The notes: generated from the letters alone by a model not told the origin. 64,000 nucleotides of DNA from Pagrus major (GCF_040436345.1 NC_133236.1:9946165-10010164); one strand, 5' to 3'. Positions 49,294 to 62,099 are shown, counted from the stretch's first letter. Made by a program: numbers and translations.

Positions 49294-51974
49294 TCTGCTC
49301 TCTTTCAGTCGGTCTAATGAACTAATGTTTCATCAGATTGAACGTTTTCCTTCGTTGTGTAAAATGTTGGCGCCACTTCCTCCTGGTTGCCTAATTTTAC
49401 ATTTCTGTCAGTGAGAGAGAAAATATTTGATTTAAAGACTTGATAAACAAAAACACACAAAGACAAACATGCAGAAATCAAACATAAAAACAACCAAGAT
49501 ACAGAAAATCATCATGTTGAAATCACATCTGGCATAAATTTTAATATTCATACCATGATGACGTGCTGGTGTGTCAGTGGTTAATGAGCCGTTAGTTCCT
49601 TATTCTGTTGAATGTCTGTCTGTGCAATGACTTTAGACATGCAATTTCCCTTTTTGTTCCTTCTCCAAAAAGAAGACTAATTTATTTTGTATTTGAGAGT
49701 TAGGTCTTATGTTATTCAAATGTCAACGAGTCAAGAGAATTTTTATCCAAGTAAGTGTGATCTTGATTTTAAATTTTGACTCGACAGATAAAGTTACTGT
49801 CTGTTGAACAAACAAAAAACAAAAAGACTTTTAAAGACATATATACTTTTAAAGGTATTGTGGATCAAATCACTTATACAAATGTATTTTTATGGCTCTT
49901 GGGTGATCCATCACTTTGTTCCAGACTTTATTACTGTACAATCGTCACCGCTACTGGATGAATTCCCATTAAAATGTGGTCCAGACACTCATGTTCTTCT
50001 CAGGATGAAAGGCATTGTCACAAAACTGATTGGAACTCATTGGACAAAACATCCACTGACACCTAGCTTTTGTCTTCAATAGGAAAGGGAACAATCTGCA
50101 TTTATTGAGGGGTCAAAACACCCTGCAGTAGGCATGTATTGAGAAACTGAAGTAAAAGATATTTAAAAAGTAACGTGACATGAGAAAAATGAACACTGTA
50201 AGGCAAAAGCTCGGTGTCAATGGTATGTTTTTAGTGGATTTGAAAACCTACATATATGTGCTATTTTTGGTGTAAACATTGTGTATGACAGTGAGCACAG
50301 TGAGCATCATACCTAGTGATGTCATTGTGAGCATGCTGACGTGAGCATTTATACTTCTGCAAAGACACCCATGCAGATGCAGTGGCATTTTTGTTTTTTA
50401 AAGGTGCACTCTGTAGTTTTGGGGAAGACATTTTAATGAGAAGAGAAAGATCTTCATTGAATGATTTTTTTCTAAGCCTAAACAAACTATATTTGTTTTT
50501 ATGACTGAATAAACTGAATAAACAAACTGACCTTAAAGAACAACACAATTTCATACTGTTTTACTTTGTTTATATGTGGCGGACCCTGCCACCTTGTTTT
50601 TCAATCAAACATGGTTGTTTTATTTTAGACTCTATTCTATATTATATTCAAATATAGGATATAATATATACATTTTATATATAACTTTCTCACTTATAGA
50701 TTGTATTTGTCGGTGGTGGGTTTTTTTTCAGACACAAACACTTTTGGAGGTTTCAGGGCAAATTAAATTCTCTCTCTTTTCTTGCTCAGGATCTGACATT
50801 TCTTTAAAGATTAACATCTCTTTATCATCCAGCATCATCCGACATTGTCGACACTTTTCTTCACAACAACAAGAACAAACTTCCACACCTCTGCTGCTGT
50901 TGTAACTTTTTATCGATTACCAAACATCCTGCACGTCTTTCAACACTAACCAACCTTCAATAATGAACAAACAGCTCAGCAGCTGCTGACACACCCTCAC
51001 AGCCTCCTTACTCAAACTGTTTTTTTACCTTATCTTTTGTTTACTTTTGACAAATCAGGTATATAAAAGAGAGAAAATAAACTTGATACATGACTTAAAT
51101 GATTTTTTCAATTCTTTTCTGTTGATCAGAAGTGCTGCAGGTGCAGTTTATCTTGTCTGCTCCCGAGTCGATTGACAACTCTGCTATTCCTGCCTTGTCT
51201 GATCCTGAGCCTGTTCCCAAGTCAGCTGACATCGGCACAGTTCCTGAGTCTGAAAAAGGGTCCTGCCTTTACCTGCTACCTGACTGTCTGGTTGGCCTTC
51301 TGCCTGACCTCTGAAGTGGTTCTGCCAATCAATTAAACCGTCTGGTTGTCCTCCTTGAGCTGCTCTACATGTCTGGTCATCTTCCTGCTCAATTTCTCAA
51401 GTGGTTCCACCCATCTGTCGTGCCTCTTGGTTGCCCTCCAGATCTGCTTCCCCCCACCGTGATCCTGCCCTCGGTTCTTCGATTCCCAGGCCACTTGCCC
51501 CTGGGAAATGAAGATCCTCCTTGTCTGTGCCAATTAAATAAAACATGACCACAATCCTCCCTACTTTTCTCCTCTGTTCATCTCCACAGGATCGTTTACA
51601 GGCCGTTGTGATATCTGATCACTGACCTCTTGAGTGTTGGTTCCTGCTAAAACTGCTGATAATCCTTAATGATGATGGATTAGTAATCTACTGTTTAATC
51701 TGGTGTAAATCGATGAGGATGAGTGTTAATTTAATAAATAAAATGTAAGAGGTAAAATCTTTGGCTAGAGATTATGTAGCCTGAGCCAGGGGTGCTGACA
51801 GTCTTGCTTGTGCCCAGGAAAAGATGATGTCAAAAGGCCACAGAATCAGATGATTTTAAAGGTTGGAGGGCCCTTTTGGAACAAGACCTGGGCCTGTCAG
51901 TGGCCCTGGCCTGAGTATCCCCCTAACATAAATTAAGCTACTTATTAAAGACACAAAAAGAAGTTTGTCACTAT
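49294..51974. other. Head-to-head spacer between R7 (minus) and R8 (plus)
   Basis: No gene is supported. R7 upstream sequence has a CACTTCC-type ETS site near 49372. 51120-51540 looks like a fragment of a dispersed repeat (SAPESIDNSAIPALSDPEP-like reading, no domain). The right end is the R8 promoter region. Confidence 0.45.
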
Positions 51975-52030
51975 GAGGAAGTGACCACACCTCATAGAAC
52001 AGGAAGTAGAGTCTCTACTTCATTTAAGGC
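51975..52030 (+). promoter_or_regulatory. R8 promoter region: PU.1/ETS, RUNX-type and TATA-like sites
   Basis: GAGGAAGTGACCACAC (51975-51990) joins a PU.1-like site to a reversed RUNX core. CAGGAAGT (52000-52007) is a second ETS site. CATTTAAGG (52020-52028) may act as a weak TATA box about 60 bp before the start codon. Confidence 0.45.
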
Positions 52031-52090
52031 GCATCAGCTCAGAGACTCTGACAGCTGATACCTGAGAAGAGACAGTAAAAGGACTCGAGC

Positions 52091-55000
52091 ATGATGGTTG
52101 TATTCAGACGGATTCAAATGTCTTTATTTCTGATCCTGCTAATTCACATTCCAGGTAAGGATTAATATAACATACACAGACTAATACCAGAAACATTACA
52201 CTAAAACACAATGTTAAAGCCATCTTCATATGTCATCTTTATTTTCTCTCATCTTTTCTACAGCAGTGACTGGACAATGCCATCCCCTTCGTATCATACA
52301 TGGAAGAGACGCCATTTTGCCTTGTGAAAATGTGAGCAAATCTCAGGACCGATGTGAAAATATCCACTGGCTCTTCATTGGTCCAGGGAGCCTAGCAGCA
52401 GTAGAGCTGGTTAGAGCGGGGAAGATTTATGACAACTTCAGAGATAGATCACATAAACGGCTTATTGGAGGGGACTGTTCACTGGTTATAATGAGCGTCA
52501 CATTCGATGACATTGGTTACTACTTCTGCAGACAGTTCAAATCAGGAAGAAGACAAGGCCGAGACTCTGTGGTCGATCTGAACGTTTTTATCCGTGAGTA
52601 TTTACAACATTATGTTTTCATTTCAAACTGTCTTGTTTGAACAAATTACTGAAACATTACAATGAGTTCATTTGAAGTTAATTCTACTCTTGTTGTGTAG
52701 CTGACAGAGTACATCCTGATGCAGTTGATGACACACATTTAGCGGGAGATGGTGAGAATTTGTCCAAACTGTTCATGTGTTTAGCTTCAATGTGAAAAAT
52801 GACCTTCAAATATTTGTTTTATTTTGTGAGTTTGAAGTTTTAATATAACATCACAACGTGAGTTTTGTACTGAACGGTTTGTTGAGTTTTGCTCATGTGT
52901 CCAGGTGAGGTCACAACACCAGCTGCAACTAAACTAACCAGAACAACTGAAAGCAGCATAAAAGCAGGAACCATCACAACAGCATCCACAATCACTGATG
53001 CTTCAACAGAACAACAAGGAGGTGACTCAACTTTTTTTTTTGGCTATTTCTATAATCTCTCTTCCTCTCTCCCTCACTTTCCTTCTCTTTTTTAGTAAAG
53101 TCGTGCAAGAAGAACTTTGTGTCTGTTTGTGTTGTTCATCAGTAAATGGTTGAATGTTTTGAACTGCTTGACACAGTGGCTGCTGACAAATCATTACTTT
53201 TAAAATGTTCCTCAAGTTCGTACAGACCCAATGACAGAAGCAAACAAACATTTTGAGAAGAGAACAAAGGCTGAAGAACTTTATCAACCCACATAAAACA
53301 AACTATCAAATGAATATTTAAACACTTCTGAAAGTCACATGTAATTCTCTTCTCTTTCTGTTAAATGATTTGGAACAGAACAGGAAGCTGCAGCCAGAAT
53401 GAGAGGCAACATTTATTCGTACGATTTTACTTGAATTAGATTTTCACGGCACAAAAATGTATCCAAAATAATTTAAATGCACATTCATAACTTTGTTCTC
53501 TGACATGATGTTTCTGCTCCACAGCTCGTACAGATTGTTCTGTTGTCGACTACATCATGTTGGTTCTGCGTGTGGCTGAACTCGTCCTACTGTGATTACT
53601 GTTCTTCTCATCAGAGCTCGAGGTGAGAAAATTCACACCAACATTTGTTTGGACTGATGAACACAAACTGTCAGTTTAGAGCTGAAATGTTGCTCTGTGC
53701 TTTATTTTCCAGGGAACCAGAGACCGCCTGATGACAACACTGTGAGCATTTTTATTATTGTTATAGTTTTGTAATTGTCTGTGCTTTTTATTTTATTTAT
53801 TAATTTTTTAAAAAATTCAGTTCAGTTTAGTTTGGGTGTCCTTAATATTACACAGAGAAGTAACTGCAGTCAGCAGCCTTGTAGGATGTGAAAGGTAACT
53901 AATTAGCATATAATGTGAACGTGATATGATACATTTTGCACATGTCAACCTTGGAAGTATCTTTGGTTTGCAGGAACCTTAACTGCTAACATTATATCCT
54001 GGTGACGGGGCTGTGTTGGTTTTTGTCTTTTAATTTGTCAGGTGAAGATGCAACAATGAGATCGACATCAACAGCAGAACCAACAACGTCATCAACAACA
54101 ACACAAGAAGGTGAGTGAGAAGATTAGTCGTGTTTCCAGCATGAAACAATTCCAAGAGTAGTTCCTACACATTTATACATTGGTGCAGATTTTAGTAAAA
54201 ATGTAAATTTACAAAGGAGGTATCAATGTTTTTATTTTCCCATCATCCACCACTCCCACACAAACTACTGTGGATCAATTATTTGTTGAGATATTTCAGT
54301 CTCGACCGAAGTGGTGGACCGACCGCCTGACATTTCCATCCCCAGAGCCACGTCACTGACATGACTAAACACATGTGTTGTGCTCCTGATGTTTGATGAT
54401 AACTTTGTTCTCTGACATGATGTTTCTGCTCCACAGCTCGTACAGATTGTTCTGTTGTTGACTACATCATGTTGGTTCTGCGTGTGGCTGAACTCGTCCT
54501 AATTACTGTGATTACTGTTCTTCTCATCAGAGCTCGAGGTGAGAAAATTCACACCAACATTTGTTTGGACTGATGAACACAAACTGTCAGTTTAGAGCTG
54601 AAATGTTGCTCTGTGCTTTATTTTCCAGGGAACCAGAGACCGCCTGATGACAACACTGTGAGCATTTTTATTATTGTTATAGTTTTGTAATTGTCTGTGC
54701 TTTTTATTTTATTTATTAATTTTTTAAAAAATTCAGTTCAGTTTAGTTTGGGTGTCCTTAATATTACACAGAGAAGTAACTGCAGTCAGCAGCCTTGTAG
54801 GATGTGAAAGGTAACTAATTAGCATATAATGTGAACGTGATATGATACATTTTGCACATGTCAACCTTGGAAGTATCTTTGGTTTGCAGAAACCTTAACT
54901 GCTAACATTATATCCTGGTGACGGGGCTGTGTTGGTTTTTGTCTTTTAATTTGTCAGGTGAAGATGCAACAATGAGATCGACATTAACAGCAGAACCAAC

Positions 55001-56242
55001 AACGTCATCAACAACAACACAAGAAGGTGAGTGAGAAGATTAGTCGTGTTTCCAGCATGAAACAATTCCAAGAGTAGTTCATACACATTTATACATTGGT
55101 GCAGATTTTAGTAAAAATGTAAATTTACAAAGGAGGTATCAATGTTTTTATTTTCCCATCATCCACCACTCCCACACAAACTACTGTGGATCAAATATTT
55201 GTTGAGATATTTCAGTCTCGACCGAAGTGGTGGACTGACCGCCTGACATTTCCATCCCCAGAGCCACGTCACTGACATGACTAAACACATGTGTTGTGCT
55301 CCTGATGTTTGATGATGACTTTGTTCTCTGACATGATGTTTCTGCTCCACAGCTCGTACAGATTGTTCTGTTGTTGACTACATCATGTTGGTTCTGCGTG
55401 TGGCTGAACTCGTCCTAATTACTGTGATTACTGTTCTTCTCATCAGAACTCGAGGTGAGAAAATTCACACCAACATTTGTTTGGACTGATGAACACAAAC
55501 TGTCAGTTTAGAGCTGAACTGTTACTCTGTGCTTTATTTTCCAGGGAACCAGAGACCGCCTGATGACAGCACTGTGAGCATTTTTATTATTGTTGTTGTT
55601 ATAGTTTTGTATTTGTCTGTGTTTTTTATTTATTTTTTTTTTCAATTCAGTTTAGTTTCAGTTGATTTCCAGAGTCAGTTTCCTTGTTTCAGTTTAGTTT
55701 TCATCATTTAAAAATGTTTAGTTTTCGTTTCTTTTTGTTTTGTTTTGTTTTTGTTTGGGCAACATTTAAGAAGTTTAGAATTGGTATTACAATATAACCA
55801 CAACATTTTGGGAAGACAGCTGACGCACAGTCATGTCAACAAACATAAGCACCAATGCCTCCTCATGTCTGCTGTGTAGACAAATTTGACCAAAGACAAA
55901 AACTGAAGACATTTCCTGCAGATTTTTATTCCACCTTAGTCAGTTTTGTAAAAACACAATAACGCTTAAGTCAGAAGTTTTAATCACGTTTAAGTTGACT
56001 AAAATGTTGTTGTTTTTCCATGCAATGTTCTAGTTTTAAATTTAGTTCAATCAGGCAGTAACTGATGGTGCTTTCAGGATCTGCTGTGAACTATTCAATT
56101 TTAAAGCATCAGCAGTCATTTGTTCTCTCTGAACTCAGTGTGTTGTTGTTTTTCACAGGTGCATCATGATGACAGCACGGTGAACTATGAAAACGTTGGA
56201 GGACCTTCTGCTTCTGTCAGAATCAACACCAAAACCAACTAA
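52091..56242 (+). CDS. R8: single-Ig-domain receptor with triplicated stalk/TM cassette
   Basis: Exons in order: 52091-52154 (signal, MMVVFRRIQMSLFL), 52264-52593 (D1: LPC...DRCENIHW...GDCSLVIMSVTFDDIGYYFC), 52701-52751 (17-residue acidic linker in place of D2), 52905-53021 (Thr stalk), then three cassettes, then the tail 56159-56242 (VNYENV). Cassette TM exons are 53525-53622 (broken), 54437-54538 and 55353-55454; juxtamembrane exons are 53713-53741, 54629-54657 and 55545-55573; extra stalks are 54042-54110 and 54958-55026. The juxtamembrane exon leaves phase 0, so only one cassette can be used per transcript. With the first extra stalk and the second TM the product is 281 aa. VNYENV fits both an ITIM and a Grb2-type YxN. 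Opposite strand to all other receptors. Confidence 0.78.
53489..55573 (+). repeat. Tandem triplication of a 916-bp stalk/TM/juxtamembrane unit
   Basis: TM exons start at 53525, 54437 and 55353, so the period is 916 bp once the 4-bp deletion is added back. Introns are as alike as exons, which points to a very recent duplication. The third unit ends just after its juxtamembrane exon. Confidence 0.92.
53525..53622 (+). pseudogene. R8 first TM exon, broken by a 4-bp deletion
   Basis: Identical in layout to the TM exons at 54437 and 55353 but 98 bp instead of 102. Four bases (ATTA or equivalent) are missing after CTCGTCCTA. The frame then reads a stop (TGA) inside the membrane segment. Both splice sites are still present. 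Confidence 0.85.
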
Positions 56243-56575
56243 CCAGAGAATTGACTCCGCTGCTTTTAAACATTTCTTCACAGCATTAATGTACATAAAA
56301 AAAGGTTAATCTAATTTTATTGGAGGTTTTAGATCAGGTCTTGGTGACTGTACTGATGTGAAAATGATGGCGATGTTTTGTTGAACCGATTCTGACTTGT
56401 ATCCAAATATTCTTGTTTTTTTCTCCTTTTAAGAAGTTTATTGTCCAATGTGATTGTTCGTTAGCTTTGCAAAAAGAAGGTGTGAGGGAGCTTTAGTTCT
56501 TTATGGAGTAACCAGGTTGTTTTGATACTATGTGATAATGTGATCTGCTGATAATAAATGTTAAATCCTCACTGC

Positions 56576-56581
56576 AATAAA
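56576..56581 (+). terminator. Candidate R8 polyadenylation signal
   Basis: AATAAA about 335 bp after the R8 stop codon; another AATAAA lies a little upstream near 56552. Confidence 0.45.
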
Positions 56582-57669
56582 ATGTCATATCTTTTACAAC
56601 GCCAATTTTGGGGTAAAAAATTAAATTAGTGAACCCACCCTCCTTTATTTTTGCATTATTTCTTGCTGAAAACAAAATTACTTGTGAAATGTTTTTGCCA
56701 TCACGTCTGTCAGTGACAGAGCCCTTAGACTGCTCCTTTTAAGAGTTCTCTGCGACCTGCTGATGCAGCCTGAGCTCAACTCCTGTGCTGCTCGACTTAC
56801 ATAAGTTAAGGCCTTTATCACAATTAGATACCAAAGTGCCAGTGAATATAAAAAAAGATAAAAACACTTTTTTTTTCATAAAATTCAGCCTCTCTGTTTC
56901 ATGATTCCCATCTGATAACATAAATTAGCATTTTGGTGAATGTAGTTTGGCTAGAGATATCATGACAGACGCAGCTATTCAGAATTAATACAGGCGTATC
57001 ACATGTTCAGTCGAACAACCTGTTTTTGTTTCCTGTTCTGTAGCCTGTTTCCTGTTCTGTAGCCTGACTTTTATTTAGTATATTCTCTTGTGTAAATAAA
57101 TCAAAACTTATGTTGAATATTGAAAAAAATGTTTCACGATGAGCTCTATTGTTAAAAATGAATAAAACCATGAAAGTCCCTTCATAACAACATGCTTCCT
57201 CAAGCGGCTTAGAAGCTGCTGTGGCCCATGGAAAGCTGCACTCAAGTCAAGAAGCACAACAATGATATTATAGGTTTTGGAGTTTTGTGTCTGTTAGTTC
57301 GAAGGACACCTGAACAACAAATTATAAGTTTGGCAGAAATGGGTGGAAGCAAATAATGACCATTACAATTTGAATCTCATTAGGAAATTAAAAAATGTTG
57401 GTTGGTTGGTTATCGTTATGAAATATAAATTGATTGCATAATGTGACAGTTGTAGAAAAGTGACATCATCTATGTCTTTCACTGTGCTCTTCCGCCTGCC
57501 TTACTTTTTTCAGCAAAAATAATTGAAGGTCGCTGCAACCAAAACAGGAAGAGGCATTGTGTTCCCTGGTTGCTATCCTCAGGTAACGGTGGAACAACTG
57601 GAATAACTGTGGAAACTCTAAACAACCCTGCTGATGGATGAGGCAGAGAAGGTGAAGAGGGAGAGTGAT

Positions 57670-58920
57670 AGAAACCGAGGTAAAACAAGAGTGAACAGAC
57701 AGGCATTCACTGGATGGAGAGCACCGGTTGTGTCAAAGTCTGTTCCCCCGTTGATATGTTTCCTCTTACCACCGGGACTTGAGACGGTCTAAAACCGGAA
57801 TTCTGTTGGATCAGTAAGCAACAAAACCTGCCTACTTATCCAATTTTTCATTCTGCCTTTTCACAGCACTGAGATCAGGGTTTCTAGGTGAAATTGGGAG
57901 GTTAGGTTGCTGCTTTTGGACGGTGGCCAGGCTTCTAGCAGTAGCCATGTTGCTAACGCTGTGTTTTCGACCAGTGTTGACTTGTTAAAACATAATCCGT
58001 TAGAATATTCAAATTACTTTTTTGTTGTAAAGAGTAACGTAACGCATTAGTTCTGCAATTCAAGTAATCCATTATTTAGTTAGTTTTTTATAAAAGCAAT
58101 CTGTTACTGGACAAAATTGCCTGTTGCAGTCTTCCAGTGCACCCGTGGAGAGGCTTTTTAGCCTTGGAAGTCTTGTCCTTACCCCCATGAAGAACCGCCT
58201 GTCAGACAAACGTTTTGAAAAATTCTTCTCCTGCGTTATAATCACTACTTTAGAGTAAAGTAAACTAGAGAGAACAGAACATTGGCTGGGTGAGTCTGTG
58301 TGTTTGAAAAGCATAAATGAACTTATAGTTTGTGTGTAGGAATGTGTTTTGAAGAAAAAAGGGGGAAAAAAAGCCCATTCACTTTTATCATATTTGCGCT
58401 CTTACAGTTTAAGCACCCATAGTTTATGGGTTCATTGGTTGCATGTTTAAACATCATATACTCGACTTTAAGAGCCCGTGTTGTATTGTTTTCATAGAAA
58501 CAGCTGTGCCTAATACTGTATGCCTCTGCCCAGTTCACTGTCAGATTGTTAGCAAAGTAAAGAGCTGTAAATGTTATATTGCGTCTGTCATTCCTATTAT
58601 TAGGCTGTGGAGTTACCGATTGAGGACCATAAAGAAGGCTACAACATGACCGTAGAGTTAATCCATTCAAAGGTACATGTACAACTGGCTACACACCGTG
58701 TGGACTATATAACCCACATGCACAACAAGTCACAGACTCAGTTGATGAGACAGTTACGTAACAAGTTACTTTTTAATGGCAGTAATCTTGTAACGTAATG
58801 AGTTACTTTTATAAGTAACTTTACCCAACACTGTTTGTGACATGGGCGCCAGCAGTAATACCACAGGGAAACACTGAGAGGGGGGAGAGTTGAAGAGTTG
58901 TCTCTTTCCACATTACATAA
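57670..58920. repeat. Diverged copy of the 13490-13850 segment, split by a hAT element
   Basis: GGTAAAACAAGAGTGAAC, GGCATTCAC, GATGGAGAGCACCGG, GAGATCAGGGTTTC, TGCTAACGCTGTGTTT and GCAGTAATACCA(C/G)AGGGAAAC occur in the same order in both. The copy at 13.5 kb lacks the inserted element. Function unknown; non-coding. Confidence 0.8.
57972..58833 (+). mobile_element. hAT transposon relic with transposase C-terminal segment
   Basis: Ends are CAGTGTTGACTTG (left) and TTTACCCAACACTG (right), the typical CAGTGTTG inverted repeat. Flanking octamers TTTTCGAC (57964) and TTTGTGAC (58834) are an aged target duplication. Inside, plus strand 58125-58258 reads PVERLFSLGSLVLTPMKNRLS and DKRFEKFF, the hAT C-terminal dimerisation motif. 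The BED finger and catalytic core are gone. Confidence 0.88.
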
Positions 58921-59618
58921 AATAAATAGTGCTATAAATTTTGCAGTACTGAAATTTCCATAGTAAACACAAGATCTCACAAGATACACATCATTATGGC
59001 CATCGTTTGCTTCCGTAGCACTGATTAAAGTCATATACATGCAATCAATTTCAGTTCATCTGTCTGAATCTTAAATAAAGTATTTAAAAAAAGGAAGAAA
59101 AGAAAAATCAACCCAAATTTTTATTTATTTATATGAGAGAGGAAACTGAAGAGAGACATCTTATTATAACACATTTATAAGTGAGCATTTAACACTTTTT
59201 TCAGCACATCATGTTATCAGATATAATTACGATACGATACGATACGATACTGAAACCAAAATAATTTCCTCTGCACACAGAGTGATAAAAGCAATAATGC
59301 TTAGCATTCAGAAAAATCTGTGAAGTGCATGCCATCCTGGGACAGTTTTTAGAGGTTGTGTTTTGTGACTGCATAAAGCAAAAAATTTTTTGCCGGAAAA
59401 GATAAAATGCTCTACTTGTGCAACAAGCTTCTTAAATTATATTTACATTACATTTGTATTACATTGAGGACAGTCTTCAGTCTTTTGCGAAGATATATAA
59501 AATCAAGACTTGAATAGCTGGCTATAACGCAACACATTTCTCCACATCAATACATAAACAAAGACCTGATCTAAAACCTTCATAAGAAAAGATTCATGCA
59601 GCGGAGTCAATTCTCTGG
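58842..59618. other. 3' flank of R9
   Basis: No gene is supported. It includes the end of the duplicated non-coding segment and a short (GATAC)n run at 59229-59250. Confidence 0.5.
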
Positions 59619-59999
59619 TTAGTTGGTGTTGGTGTTGATTCTGACAGAAGCAGACGGTCCTCCAATGTTTTCATAGTTCACTGTGCCATCATGTCTGCCT
59701 CCATCATGATGCACCTGTGAAAAACAACAACACACCTGAGTTCAAATGTTTAAAAGTTAATCAGATTTGTTAAAATTCCCCAAATTGCCACATTTTCCTC
59801 TGAGCTACAGTTACTGTCTGATCTGAACGGAAACTAAACTGCGCTGAAAGCAAAAAGTAATAACGAATTAAATATAAAACTATAAAACTATAACAACATC
59901 AACAACAATAACGACAAAAAAACAACAAAAATAATAATGATAATAATAATAATAATGATAATAATAATAATAATAATAATGATAATAATAATAATAATG

Positions 60000-60036
<37 letters not shown>

Positions 60037-60080
60037 TAATAATAATAATAATGATAATAATAATAATAATAATAATAATG

Positions 60081-60133
<53 letters not shown>

Positions 60134-62066
60134 TTAAATAAAATTTTCCCTGGAAAATAAAGCACAAAGTAACGTCTCAGCTCTGAACTGACAGTCTGTG
60201 TTCATCAGTCCGAACAAATGTTGGTGTGAATGACCGCTGGACCTAAACGCCTCACTGTTCTGACAAATGTTAACAGTCCTGCATGGTACCGCCAAGGTTA
60301 TAAACTAAAACAAAATTTAAAACTAGAACATGGTGTGAAAAATATTTTAGTCATCTTAAACAGATTAAAACTTCTGACTTAAGGATTATTGTGTTTTTAC
60401 AAAACTGACTTAGGTGGAATAAACATCTGCAGGTAATGTCTTCAGTTCATGTCTTTGGTCAAATTTGTCTACACAGCAGACATGAGGAGGCATTGGTGCT
60501 TATGTTTATTGACATGACTGTGCGTCGGTTGTCTTCCCAAAATGTTGTGGTTATATTGTAATACCAATTCTAAACTTCTTAAATATTGCCCCTGACAAAA
60601 CAAAACAAAAACAAAGAAACAAAGAAACAACAACTAAAAGAAACAAAAACTAAACATTTTTAAATTATCAAAACTAAACTGAAACAAGGAAACTGACTCT
60701 TGAAATTAACTGAAACTAAACTGAACTGAATTTTAAAAAAAATTAATAAATAAAATAAAAAGCACAGACAATTACAAAACTATAACAATAATAAAAATGC
60801 TCACAGTGTTGTCATCAGGCGGTCTCTGGTTCCCTGGAAAATAAAGCACAGAGCAACATTTCAGCTCTAAACTGACAGTTTGTGTTCATCAGTCCAGACA
60901 AATGTTGGTGTGAATTTTCTCACCTCGAGCTCTGATGAGAAGAACAGTAATCACAGTAATTAGGACGAGTTCAGCCACACGCAGAACCAACATGATGTAG
61001 TCGACAACAGAACAATCTGTACGAGCTGTGGAGCAGAAACATCATGTCAGAGAACAAAGTTATTAATGTGAGAGAGAGATTATACAAACAAACAACAATG
61101 TTGAGCCACTACCTCGTAGTTCTGTTGAAGCATCATCAGTTGTTGTTGGTGGTTTCGATGTTGTTGTTGTTATTGCTGATGTTGTTGTTGTTGTTATTGT
61201 TGTTGTTGTTGTCTCCTCACCTGAACAGATGAACACAACTCATCAAACTGTTCAGTACAAAACTTCTGCTGTGACATGAAATTTTCAAATCCATAAAATA
61301 CAAATATTTCCTCTAATTATTCACATCAGTTTGAAGCTCAACATATTCTCACCTGCTGACTGAAGTCTGAAGGGAAACACCAGCAGCTCTTTGTTACCAT
61401 CAGTCACTTCACATTGAAAAAACCCATTGTTTAATGTATACATGAAAGAAGAAGTTGGATAGGTCAGAGAGGTAAAGCAGAGAGACTGCGATGTCGTCAC
61501 ACCGATTTCCATGACAGAACGCATAAACAGCCACTTCACTGTGTGTGTACATCGTTCATATGTCCACACAGAGCAGATTAATGTCACATTATCATCGTCC
61601 CGAAGTTCAGTCACTGGTGAAGATGGAGATATTGTGAGAGAAAGACAACAAGAGTAAAATTAACTTCATCACTGTGATCATAATTATTGTAATGTTTCAC
61701 AGTTTGATCTGAAAACATTATGATGTAAATACTCACTGGAGACAACAGACAGATAAACCTCAAAATACGAAGCTTGTTTTTGTTCTGATTTCAGCTGTAT
61801 ACAGCTGTAAAGACCAACATCCTCGACTGTGACCTTCTTTATAACCAGAGAACAGTTTTTTGTAACACTCAGTCTGTCTGATTTGGTATTTTTAACAACC
61901 TGTCCATCTTTAACCAGCATTACTTTTGGTCTGTATATTTGCTCACTGAAGACCCATCTTGTGCTGACACAGTCATTCTGATTTTTTATCACATTTTCAC
62001 AAGACAAAGTGACGTCATCTCCAGCTCCGGCAGTGAAGGAGAGGACAGACCGTTTGGTGTCTGCTG
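59619..62066 (-). CDS. R9: two-Ig-domain receptor with charged TM and YENI tail (signal exon not in window)
   Basis: Exons 62066-61737 (D1), 61613-61353 (D2), 61220-61113 (Thr stalk), 61025-60924 (TM, LRVAELVLITVITVLLI), 60833-60805 (29 bp, NQRPPDDNT) and 59714-59619 (tail) are open and in phase (926 bp). D1 has LSC...NDCVSTRW...KNCSLVIKKVTVEDVGLYSC; D2 has LIC...RCTHTVKW...SLCFTS...QCEV. The tail VNYENI fits ITIM and YxN, with GGPSASVRIN as in R8. D1 and D2 are of the R1/R5 type but TM and tail are of the R8 type, so R9 links the two groups. Its D1 starts with a phase-1 acceptor, so a signal exon must lie to the right. The last intron carries a long (TAA)n tract and a degraded copy of its own exon flank (60146-60260). 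Confidence 0.82.
59929..60133. repeat. (TAA)n/(TAATGA) microsatellite in the last R9 intron
   Basis: About 200 bp of AAT/ATG triplets. Poly-Tyr, poly-Leu and poly-Ile frames over it are artefacts. Confidence 0.97.
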
Positions 62067-62099
62067 CTGAGGAGACGAGAGAGAAATATAAAGAATAAA

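Noticed and set aside
59880..60167. Long poly-Tyr, poly-Leu and poly-Ile open frames
   Set aside because: They are readings of a (TAA)n/(TAATGA)n microsatellite in an R9 intron.
60146..60260. Additional R9 juxtamembrane exon
   Set aside because: It keeps the acceptor side (TTTTCC...) and the exon-flanking intron but the coding part is replaced by (TAA)n and the donor is gone.
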